NCBI GenBank assembly: GCA_028282625.1
Contig: JANQHP010000199.1
Location: forward strand, 1-6,184
Reading direction: 5' to 3'
DNA: 6,184 nucleotides
Origin: Rickettsiales bacterium
Lineage (GTDB): Bacteria; Pseudomonadota; Alphaproteobacteria; Rickettsiales; UBA8987
In this document: one piece after another, positions 1-6,082 of the stretch
Numbering within the stretch: position 1 is the first letter of the stretch
Layout: every line of letters starts with the position of its first letter
Notes under the pieces: generated by a model
The model's database searches: none
What the model saw: the letters and a program-made list of their open reading frames with translations, nothing else
What the model was told of the DNA's origin: nothing
Position numbers and translations under genes: made by a program

Positions 1-1312
1 GATCTACACCACCCTCGCCTTGCTTGCGGCCATGCCCTTATGCGCATGGGCCGAAATGGATAGCACCGCATCACACGCAGGCACCCTCACGTTAAAGCAA
101 ACGCTGCAACAGACCTACCACCATAATTTCGTGCTCAAGTCCGAGCGGGCCCAAGCCTCTGCCACAGAGCGCGGCATATTGCGCAGCTATGCCTCCTGGC
201 TCCCAAGTGTAGATGCCTATTACCATATGGGGCGGACGCGTACCAATTTGAATGATACAGGTCATGAATATGAAAATCCGGATAGCTACGGCCTAACGCT
301 TAGCCAACCCCTGTTCAAAGGTGGCCGAAGCCTTGCAGAGTGGAAGCAGGCAAGGCTGAACAGCGACGCGGCACGCTGGAACTTTAAAGAGCAGGAACAA
401 GCCGTGATGCTTTCTGCGATTGGGGTATTTTTGGATATCATCTTAAATCGTGAAATCTACCAGCTCAGCCAGCATAAAAAATCGGTATTAGCGGCCCATT
501 TAGATGCCGCACTGGACCGTTTTGAAGTCGGCGATGCGACACGTACCGACGTGGCACAGGCAGAGTCGCGTCTTTCCTTGGCAGAATCCGATGCCCTGAA
601 GGCCAAAGCAGATACCATCCGCTCCTCGGCGCGATTTGAACGGGTCGTCGGCATCAAGCCACCTCCCGGCACACGCAACCTGCCCTCACCCTACCCCAAT
701 AACATGCCCAACCTTCCAGAAACCTATGACATGTTCAAAACAGATGTCATGGCGCAAAATTTTCGCTTAAAAGCTGCAGAAAAACGCTATTTAAGCGCGG
801 AGCAGGATACCAACGCCAGCTACGGTGCGTTTTTGCCGGAAATCAATTTGGAGGGAAGCATGGACCGTCGTCGCGATCAAAGCGGGTTTGCACGCGAAAT
901 TGACTCCGACGAAGTCATGGTCACCTTCTCTTTCCCTCTGTTTCGAGGAGGCGAGAACCTTGCCAACACGCAAGAAGCACGCGACTTAGAAAAGAAAACA
1001 GGCTTTGAGCGCGATGAAACACGCCTGCAAATCCACGATGACGCCATCACCTTCTGGAACGACGTACACACTGCCCGCGCACAAATCAAAGCAGCCCAGG
1101 CGGGTGTCAGAGCCGCCACCCTCGCGCTGGATGGCGTCAAGCAAGAACAGCAACTTGGCGCCCGCACGGTCATCGATGTATTGGACGCAGAAGAAGAGCT
1201 CTTTGAAGCACAAGTTGCCCTTTCTACCGCGAAACATGATACAGCCCTTGCGGTCTATCAAGCACAAATGCTGATGGGCAAACTCACGGCAGTAGACCTT
1301 GGCTTAGAGTAG
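1..1312 (+). CDS. tolC: TolC-family outer-membrane efflux / type I secretion channel (5' partial)
   Basis: This is an outer-membrane channel-tunnel protein of the OEP (outer membrane efflux protein) family, which connects inner-membrane exporters to the cell exterior. The reading frame is open to the left edge (first full codon at 2), so the start is outside the window. What is visible begins inside a signal peptide: a hydrophobic stretch followed by a CAWA/E cleavage site, placing the mature N-terminus near base 53. Two homologous halves are visible. The first has YGLTLSQPLFKGG (about 289-327) and RFEVGDATRTDVAQAESRL (about 519-575). The second has VTFSFPLFRGGE and then GARTVIDVLDAEEELF (about 1158-1205), which closely resembles the GTRT-VDVLDA segment of E. 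coli TolC. About 420 mature residues fits the family. It is separated from the haem genes by a 233-bp control region, so it is probably a separate transcript. It could serve a multidrug pump or a type I secretion system; the sequence does not say which. Family call firm, exact orthology less so. Confidence 0.88.
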   Translation, partial: IYTTLALLAAMPLCAWAEMDSTASHAGTLTLKQTLQQTYHHNFVLKSERAQASATERGILRSYASWLPSVDAYYHMGRTRTNLNDTGHEYENPDSYGLTLSQPLFKGGRSLAEWKQARLNSDAARWNFKEQEQAVMLSAIGVFLDIILNREIYQLSQHKKSVLAAHLDAALDRFEVGDATRTDVAQAESRLSLAESDALKAKADTIRSSARFERVVGIKPPPGTRNLPSPYPNNMPNLPETYDMFKTDVMAQNFRLKAAEKRYLSAEQDTNASYGAFLPEINLEGSMDRRRDQSGFAREIDSDEVMVTFSFPLFRGGENLANTQEARDLEKKTGFERDETRLQIHDDAITFWNDVHTARAQIKAAQAGVRAATLALDGVKQEQQLGARTVIDVLDAEEELFEAQVALSTAKHDTALAVYQAQMLMGKLTAVDLGLE

Positions 1313-1366
1313 CACGCCCGCGTTTACCCCTCCCCTTTTTCTCCCACCACTTCCACCGGATGCACT

Positions 1367-1389
1367 TTTTTGATAATAATTATCAAAAA
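1367..1389. promoter_or_regulatory. Fur box 1 within a perfect 23-bp palindrome
   Basis: Two 11-base arms, tttttgataat (1367-1377) and attatcaaaaa (1379-1389), are exact reverse complements around a single central a (1378). The inner 15 bases (1371-1385) match the 7-1-7 Fur consensus TGATAATNATTATCA at every defined position. Fur with ferrous iron binds such sites and represses iron-uptake genes. The site sits just upstream of a TTGACG -35 candidate and 157 bp before the haem receptor start, as expected for an iron-regulated operon promoter. Being symmetric, it has no strand preference. Confidence 0.85.
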
Positions 1390-1393
1390 GAGG

Positions 1394-1420
1394 TTGACGC
1401 CTGGATGAGCAAATGATAAT
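1394..1420 (+). promoter_or_regulatory. Candidate sigma70-type promoter of the haem operon
   Basis: TTGACG (1394-1399) matches the -35 consensus at five of six bases. GATAAT (1415-1420) matches the -10 consensus at five of six. The spacer is 15 bp, shorter than the preferred 17, which weakens the call. The -35 lies just after Fur box 1 and the -10 lies inside Fur box 2, so Fur binding at either site would block RNA polymerase. A transcript from here would have a leader of roughly 115-120 nt. A weaker alternative is TTGTTA (1454-1459) with TATAAC (1475-1480), also with a 15-bp spacer. The start site cannot be fixed from sequence alone. Confidence 0.45.
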
Positions 1421-1428
1421 CATTCTCA
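1414..1428. promoter_or_regulatory. Fur box 2
   Basis: The sequence tgataatcattctca differs from the Fur 7-1-7 consensus TGATAATNATTATCA at one defined position (c for a at 1425). It lies 43 bp (start to start) downstream of Fur box 1 and overlaps the candidate -10. The two sites are about four helical turns apart, so they would face roughly the same side of the DNA. This arrangement suits tight iron repression of the downstream haem genes. Confidence 0.75.
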
Positions 1429-1478
1429 CACTGAAGGTGAAGGGGACATCACTTTGTTACTTTAAGACAAAGCCTATA

Positions 1479-1516
1479 ACGTTAAAAAAGCGTTTGCTCC
1501 CAAAGCCCGCTAACGT
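1479..1516 (+). other. Potential bulged stem-loop in the haem receptor leader
   Basis: The outer arms acgtta (1479-1484) and taacgt (1511-1516) are exact reverse complements. Inside them gcg (1490-1492) can pair with cgc (1508-1510), and tttg (1493-1496) with caaa (1501-1504) around a 4-nt ctcc loop. This gives 13 pairs interrupted by a 5-nt left bulge and a 3-nt right bulge. It has no trailing U-run, so it is not a conventional terminator. It ends about 15 nt before the agaaag Shine-Dalgarno-like sequence (1531-1536). A regulatory role is only a possibility; I recognise no riboswitch class here. Confidence 0.3.
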
Positions 1517-1545
1517 GAACCCATTTCAATAGAAAGACATAAACT

Positions 1546-3597
1546 ATGCGTACCTCCCTCCCTCTTCTAACTTGCACAGCCTTGCTTGCCTCCACTGCCC
1601 TGAGCTCTGCACCCGCATATGCAGAAGAACGCCAAGCCGGCAGCGCGATTACATCACTGGATGCCGTGACTGTGTATGCCACGCGTAGTGAACAGTCCAC
1701 CTTTGATGTACCCGCCATGGTTTCGAGTGTGGATGCCGGGGCGGCGGGCCATGCGCTGGCAGGGGATATCGGTGACTTGCTCGAACATACTGCGTCGGTA
1801 GAGGTAGATGGTGGCCCACGGCGCACAGGTCAAACCATCAGCATTCGCGGGTTTGACGATGAAGCTATCATCACGCTGATTGATGGCCGCAGGCAAAATT
1901 TTGAAGCCCAGCACGATGGCCGGTTTTTCCTAGACCCCTCTCTGCTCAAACGCGTGGAAATCGTGAAAGGTGCCTCTTCGGCGATTTATGGCGGTGGCGG
2001 CGTAGGGGGTGTGGTGGCTTTTGAAACCAAAGATGCCGCAGACCTGCTAGAACCTGGGCAAACGATGGGAGCAACCACTTCCTTCTCCTACCGTAGTGCC
2101 AACAACGAATATGCACCTATCCTCACCGGGTATGGCCGCTCTGGCAATTGGGACGTGCTCGGAAGTCTGACCTACCGCAATTCGGGTGATATTGAACAAG
2201 GCAACGGCAGTGAGCTAAGTGCGGAAGACCAAATCCTCTCTGGTCTATTTAAAACAGGCTATACTTTTAACGACTTCCACAATGTCTCCTTTCAGTATCA
2301 GGCATTTAGCAACAATGCAGAAGAGCCCAACAACGGTACCACTGCGATTGATAGCTCCAACCCTATCGTCAACAAAGATACGCTGGACAACCAATTCAGC
2401 CTGAAATATGCCTACGAAAATCCTGCGAACACATGGCTTAAACCCAAACTGCACCTTTACTACAATATCAGTGAAGTTGAAGAAGAAGACATCAGCGGCA
2501 CCAACGCTGGCCGTGTCCAAACGCGCGAACTGGAAACACTTGGCTTCACCTTAGACAACCAAACCGTATGGGTAGACACCCCGTCGCGTAAGCATACCCT
2601 TTCCTACGGTGTGGAATACTATACCGATGAACAAACCGGCACCAGCACCACCACTGGCACACGCGCGGGCGTGCCCGATGCCGAAGCCACCAATTACGGC
2701 GTCTATATTCAAGATGAAATTGTGGTGGAAAACCAGATGGGTGAATTGCTTTTCATCCCAGCCGTACGTTACGACTCTTACGAAAGTGACGACGATGTAG
2801 GCAACAGCCAGGATGAAAATGAGTTTTCACCCAAATTTGCCATGAGCTACAAACCCAGCGAAAATTATGTGCTCTTTGGTAGCTGGGCGCGTGCCTTCCG
2901 TGCACCGCACCTCACCGAAATCTACCCAAGCGGGCAGCATTTTCCTGGTGTCCCTGGGCCATTTGGCTTTCCGGCCAACAATTTTATCGCCAATCCCAAC
3001 CTGAAGCCTGAAACGGTGACCACCATCGAACTCGGCGCAGGGGTCGACTTTACCGGCATCTTTGGTGAGTCCGACCGTGGTAAAGTGAAATTTGCCTGGC
3101 ATCAAAGCGACGGCGAAAATTTCATCTCCCAGGTCATTAACATCCCAGGCGGCACCACCACCAACGTCAATATCGAAAACGCCTCCATCCATGGCTGGGA
3201 AATTGATGGTGAATATGCTGCCGGTCCTTTAACGGCCAAAGCAGGCCTGGCCTACGTGGCTGCCAAAAACGACAACACCGGCGCCGATCTTTCCAACAGC
3301 ATCCCGCTGACCTTCACCTCCGATGTGAGCTACAATATTGAATCTATTGACAGCATCGTGGGCTGGCGGGCACGTTTTGCCAAGGAAAACAACAAAGTCG
3401 ATAGCGGCGATACTGTCACCGATGGCTACGGCGTGCATGACCTCTACTACCGTTGGGCTCCGGACCAAAAAGGCCTGGAAAATCTCACCGTAGACCTTGG
3501 CGTGGATAACGTCATGGATAAAGCCTACGCACGTCGCTTCAGCACCTTGCTGGAAGAAGGCCGCAGCTTTGTCGGAAGAGTCTCCTTTAAATGGTAG
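1546..3597 (+). CDS. hmuR: TonB-dependent haem/haemoprotein outer-membrane receptor
   Basis: A 683-residue ligand-gated porin that takes haem across the outer membrane using energy from TonB. A signal peptide (residues 1-26, ending APAYA) is followed by a TonB-box-like DAVTVYATRS (39-48). The plug domain (about 50-165) has SIRGFDDEAIITLIDGRRQ and LLKRVEIVKGASSAIYGGGGVGGVV. The phrase KDAADLL after the plug is typical of the haemoglobin/transferrin/haem receptor group. The barrel carries the haem-receptor signature: FRAP at 451-454 and NPNL at 483-486, with His465 between them. Plug His123 lies just before FFLDPSLLKRVEIVKG, where ShuA/HemR-type receptors carry their other haem-ligand histidine. 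The protein ends in an aromatic strand (VGRVSFKW), the usual outer-membrane barrel terminus. ATG 1546 is chosen because it begins the signal peptide and has agaaag 9 nt upstream, a modest ribosome site. First gene of the haem run, downstream of two Fur boxes. Whether it prefers free haem or haemoglobin cannot be read from sequence; HmuR/HemR/HutA-like naming is approximate. Confidence 0.93.
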   Translation: MRTSLPLLTCTALLASTALSSAPAYAEERQAGSAITSLDAVTVYATRSEQSTFDVPAMVSSVDAGAAGHALAGDIGDLLEHTASVEVDGGPRRTGQTISIRGFDDEAIITLIDGRRQNFEAQHDGRFFLDPSLLKRVEIVKGASSAIYGGGGVGGVVAFETKDAADLLEPGQTMGATTSFSYRSANNEYAPILTGYGRSGNWDVLGSLTYRNSGDIEQGNGSELSAEDQILSGLFKTGYTFNDFHNVSFQYQAFSNNAEEPNNGTTAIDSSNPIVNKDTLDNQFSLKYAYENPANTWLKPKLHLYYNISEVEEEDISGTNAGRVQTRELETLGFTLDNQTVWVDTPSRKHTLSYGVEYYTDEQTGTSTTTGTRAGVPDAEATNYGVYIQDEIVVENQMGELLFIPAVRYDSYESDDDVGNSQDENEFSPKFAMSYKPSENYVLFGSWARAFRAPHLTEIYPSGQHFPGVPGPFGFPANNFIANPNLKPETVTTIELGAGVDFTGIFGESDRGKVKFAWHQSDGENFISQVINIPGGTTTNVNIENASIHGWEIDGEYAAGPLTAKAGLAYVAAKNDNTGADLSNSIPLTFTSDVSYNIESIDSIVGWRARFAKENNKVDSGDTVTDGYGVHDLYYRWAPDQKGLENLTVDLGVDNVMDKAYARRFSTLLEEGRSFVGRVSFKW

Positions 3598-4316
3598 CAT
3601 TGCACACGATACACCTTCCAGGTGGTCCAAGCTTTTTTAGTCGCAAAGGTCTATGCTACCTGTTGCTTGCCCTGCTGATCAATATCGTGTTGCTTTTTAG
3701 CATCAATATTCAAGCGGAAGCTATTCCTGCGAAAGAATTGCCGAGCCTGAAGGTCAATTTGATGTCCATCGCGGCACCCACGCCGCATGTGCACCCTGCC
3801 CATACCAAACCACAGCCCAAGCCCGTTATGCAAAAAGCACCGGAAGTGGTTCAAAAGCATGTGCCAAAAGCAAAGCCCATCGCGCAAAAGAAGCCTACGC
3901 CAAAACCCAAACCTGTGATCAAGGCTGCACCTCTGGTCAAACCCACACCGCCTGTGCAAGTGCCAGCACCCATCGTGACCGCCGCCAAAGCTCCTATGCC
4001 ATATATACCAGCTAGCAACGACCGTGGCACCGAAGCTTCCACTGTCATTGCGCCCGCGCGCTACCGAAAGCAAGTGCCGCCCGTTTACCCGCGTCGTGCC
4101 ATGGAGTTGGGCCAGCAAGGCATGGTGATGCTGCACGCCCAAATCACACCAAACGGTCAGGCCGAAAAGCTGAAGATAGCCGATTCTTCCGGGCACCGTC
4201 TGCTGGATATGGCTGCTTTGAGCGCCGTCAAAAAATGGGAGTTTGAACCGCCAACCTATCAAAATCGCCACACCACTGGTTGGGTGAGTGTGCCGGTTCA
4301 TTTTGTATTGCGCTAG
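3591..4316 (+). CDS. tonB: TonB energy transducer, haem-operon copy
   Basis: A 241-residue inner-membrane-anchored periplasmic protein that couples ExbB/ExbD proton flow to the outer-membrane receptor. It has a short cytoplasmic N-terminus, one membrane anchor (about 20-40), a long Pro/Lys-rich periplasmic linker (about 62-140, many KPxP-type repeats) and a C-terminal TonB domain (about 155-241). The domain shows the family pattern: PPVYPRRAMELGQQGMVML, then SSGHRLLDMAALSAVKKWEFEPP. ATG 3591 overlaps the receptor stop (ATGGTAG, 7 nt shared), with ggaag 12 nt upstream inside the receptor gene, suggesting translational coupling. The anchor (GLCYLLLALLINIVLLF) has no His; Asn31 is the only strongly polar side chain in its core, whereas E. 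coli TonB has functionally important His20. The linker start has clustered histidines (His66, His68, His71). Its place between receptor and hmuS implies a dedicated haem-uptake TonB. Confidence 0.93.
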   Translation: MVALHTIHLPGGPSFFSRKGLCYLLLALLINIVLLFSINIQAEAIPAKELPSLKVNLMSIAAPTPHVHPAHTKPQPKPVMQKAPEVVQKHVPKAKPIAQKKPTPKPKPVIKAAPLVKPTPPVQVPAPIVTAAKAPMPYIPASNDRGTEASTVIAPARYRKQVPPVYPRRAMELGQQGMVMLHAQITPNGQAEKLKIADSSGHRLLDMAALSAVKKWEFEPPTYQNRHTTGWVSVPVHFVLR

Positions 4317-4331
4317 GCACAGTAGCAAAAA

Positions 4332-4354
4332 TTTCGTATAGTTTCGTATAGTTT
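4332..4354 (+). repeat. 10-bp tandem repeat (2.3 copies) in the tonB-hmuS gap
   Basis: The unit tttcgtatag occurs at 4332-4341 and again without interruption at 4342-4351, followed by a further ttt. The 10-bp period is close to one helical turn, so the copies would present the same face of the DNA. Each copy continues into TATAGT (4337-4342 and 4347-4352), a five-of-six match to a -10 box, but I see no convincing -35 at proper spacing. It could be a regulator site, a weak internal promoter, or simple slippage. It lies in the only sizeable gap of the gene run (66 bp, 4317-4382). Confidence 0.6.
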
Positions 4355-4382
4355 AAGGTGATAGAAATCAAAGGAGAGAAAG

Positions 4383-5459
4383 ATGAACCACCCCGCAACA
4401 GAAATAGCCTATAGCCCCGCCGAAGAAATTCGGGTGCGCTATGAGGTGCTCAAAGAACAAAATCCTGAGATCCGTGCGCGCAATGCCGCCCAGGAGCTAA
4501 ACGTTTCCGAAGGCGAGCTTTTAGCCTGCCGCGTCGGTCAGGATGCAATCCGTCTGGTCGATGATGCGCAAGCCATTTTGGAAGCCATATTGCCACTGGG
4601 TGAAGTGATGGCGCTCACCCGTAACGAAAGCTGCGTGCATGAGCGCAAAGGTGTGTATGACAATGCGAGCTTCTTTGAACATGGCAAGATGAAACAGGGC
4701 CTGTTTGTGAACCCTGATATCGATTTGCGCCTCTTTATGAACCATTGGGCGTATAATTTTGCTGCTATTGAGCAAACACGCGGCGGGCCGCGCAAGAGTC
4801 TGCAATTCTTTGATAAAGAAGGGATAGCGCTCCACAAAATTTACCTCACCTCCAAAAGCGATGAGGCGGCCTATGACGCGCTGGTGGAACAATTCCGCGC
4901 GGAAAATCAGCCTGATTTCATCGAGATTGAGCCTTATGCACCCAAGGCAGCAGACCTGCCCGATAGCGAGATTGACTGGAAAGGTCTACGCACTGCGTGG
5001 GAAAATCTACAAGATACGCATGATTTCTTTACCATGCTGCGTAAATTCAAGGTGGGTCGCTTGCAGGCACTCAAAAATATCGGCGAAGATTTTGCCTATG
5101 AAGTGCCAAATACCGCTTCTCGGAACATACTCGAGCTTGCACGGGATACCGAGTGCGAGATCATGGTTTTTGTTGGCAATCGTGGGTGCATTCAAATCCA
5201 CAGCGGTCCCGTGAAAAAGCTCTTGGAGCACGGCACCTGGTACAATGTGATGGACCCCATGTTTAATCTGCATCTGCAAGAGCCGAATATTGCTAGCACC
5301 TGGGTGACCAAAAAACCCACGGAAGATGGCATTGTGACAGCGCTGGAAGTGTTTGATCAAGACAATGAGCTTATTGTCACCTTCTTTGGCAAACGTAAGC
5401 CTGGCATTCCTGAACTGGAACTATGGCGGGAAATCACCGCTAAGTTACCACAGCAATAA
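4383..5459 (+). CDS. hmuS: HmuS/HemS-type cytoplasmic haem-binding/degrading protein
   Basis: A 358-residue soluble protein of the HemS/ShuS/PhuS/HmuS family, which accepts haem in the cytoplasm for trafficking or breakdown with iron release. It has the family's duplicated architecture. The N-terminal half runs from RARNAAQELNVSEGELLACRVG (31-52) through LGEVMALTRNESCVHERKGVYDN (72-94) to DIDLRLFMNHWAYNFA (112-127) and KSLQFFDKEGIALHKIYLT (138-156). The C-terminal half has FFTMLRKFKVGRLQAL (215-230), IMVFVGNRGCIQIHSGPVKKL (260-280) and KPTEDGIVTALEVFD (311-325), ending FFGKRKPGIPELELWR. His213, in DTHDFF, sits where the family's haem-ligand histidine is found (H196 of HemS, H209 of PhuS). Length is at the family norm. 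ATG 4383 has a strong aaggag (4371-4376) 6 nt upstream. It lies between tonB and exbB, probably co-transcribed, though a repeat-bearing gap precedes it. Enzyme versus chaperone activity is disputed in the family and cannot be decided here. Confidence 0.93.
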   Translation: MNHPATEIAYSPAEEIRVRYEVLKEQNPEIRARNAAQELNVSEGELLACRVGQDAIRLVDDAQAILEAILPLGEVMALTRNESCVHERKGVYDNASFFEHGKMKQGLFVNPDIDLRLFMNHWAYNFAAIEQTRGGPRKSLQFFDKEGIALHKIYLTSKSDEAAYDALVEQFRAENQPDFIEIEPYAPKAADLPDSEIDWKGLRTAWENLQDTHDFFTMLRKFKVGRLQALKNIGEDFAYEVPNTASRNILELARDTECEIMVFVGNRGCIQIHSGPVKKLLEHGTWYNVMDPMFNLHLQEPNIASTWVTKKPTEDGIVTALEVFDQDNELIVTFFGKRKPGIPELELWREITAKLPQQ

Positions 5460-5473
5460 AGGACTCCCTCCAC

Positions 5474-6082
5474 ATGCCAGAATGGTTTTTGCAGCTTGGG
5501 CTCATGGGCTGGCCCTTAGCGTTTTGCTCTTTGCTTGCCATCGCGGTCGTCTTAGAGCGTAGCACGTTCTATATCAAAGCATTGATGCAGAAAGAGGCAA
5601 CCTACCAGCACTTTAAAGCGTGCCTGGTAGAGCATAAAACGCAGCCCAAGGCCACGCGTGATGAGATGGTCAGCGTGCTGCTGGATGAACTGCAGCCCTC
5701 TTTTTACAACGGACTCAAATTGCTCCGCATTGTCGGCACGTTAAGCCCGATGCTGGGGTTGCTCGGCACCATTTTAGGCATCATCTCGGCCTTTCGGGTG
5801 ATTGCCTCACAAACAGGTCCGGTCACGCCCAACATGATTGCCGATGGGCTGTGGGAAGCCATGCTTACCACCGCGGCGGGCCTTTTCATTGCCCTACCCT
5901 CGCTATTAATGGCCCATTTTTTCCGCTCCTTAAGCGAACGTATGCTTGGCGATCTGTGTTTTCGCTTGAACAAACTCTCGCTGGATTTTGAGCTTGGGCA
6001 CAAGCAAGAAGGCAGTAGCTCTTCTACTAAAAGGCCTGTACCCGCCAACGCATCTTTCGCCCTGAAGGAAGAAGCGCTGTGA
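5474..6082 (+). CDS. exbB: ExbB proton-channel subunit of the TonB system
   Basis: A 202-residue inner-membrane protein of the MotA/TolQ/ExbB family, forming with ExbD the proton-driven motor that energises TonB. Three membrane segments are visible: about 7-27 (followed by LERSTFYIKA), about 83-108 and about 121-146, with the large cytoplasmic loop between the first two. The second contains LGLLGTILGIISAF, whose Thr99 corresponds to E. coli ExbB Thr148. The third contains DGLWEAMLTTAAGLFIALP, where Glu128 and Thr133 correspond to Glu176 and Thr181, residues lining the ion path. It is shorter than E. coli ExbB (244 residues), lacking much N-terminal extension, and ends in a Ser-rich, probably disordered tail (about 180-202). 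ATG 5474 lies 14 nt after the hmuS stop, with aaagga (5458-5463) overlapping that stop codon as ribosome site. TolQ is the main alternative; context with tonB favours ExbB. Confidence 0.92.
   Translation: MPEWFLQLGLMGWPLAFCSLLAIAVVLERSTFYIKALMQKEATYQHFKACLVEHKTQPKATRDEMVSVLLDELQPSFYNGLKLLRIVGTLSPMLGLLGTILGIISAFRVIASQTGPVTPNMIADGLWEAMLTTAAGLFIALPSLLMAHFFRSLSERMLGDLCFRLNKLSLDFELGHKQEGSSSSTKRPVPANASFALKEEAL

Noticed and set aside
1313..1366. Possible terminator after the TolC-like gene (pyrimidine-rich stretch ending in ctttttctccc)
   Set aside because: I find no GC-rich stem before the T-run. The only strong symmetry nearby is the AT-rich Fur palindrome, which is better explained as an operator.
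1434..1455. Short stem aaggtga/tcacttt with an 8-nt loop in the receptor leader
   Set aside because: Only seven pairs including a G-U, with weak composition; such pairing is common by chance.
1390..1545. Search for a small HemP/HmuP-type gene before the receptor, as seen in several haem loci
   Set aside because: The only ATG-started frame noted there, at 1405, stops after three codons. No such gene is present in this gap.
3651..4328. Long open frame on the minus strand (225 codons) opposite tonB
   Set aside because: It is antisense to a clear TonB gene. Its translation is rich in His, Arg, Trp and Cys, as expected from reading a Pro/Lys-rich linker backwards, and no family is recognisable.
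4312..4334. Possible terminator after tonB (gcta/tagc arms followed by aaaaattt)
   Set aside because: The stem is only four pairs with a 7-nt loop, and the tract after it is A-rich rather than T-rich on the coding strand.
4358..4369. TGAT-N4-ATCA inverted repeat before hmuS as a third Fur site
   Set aside because: The Fur 7-1-7 site requires TGAT and ATCA separated by seven bases with a specific core; spacing and core do not fit.
5353..5562. Open frame spanning the hmuS-exbB junction on the + strand
   Set aside because: It overlaps two well-supported genes in another frame, has no good ribosome site and no recognisable motif.
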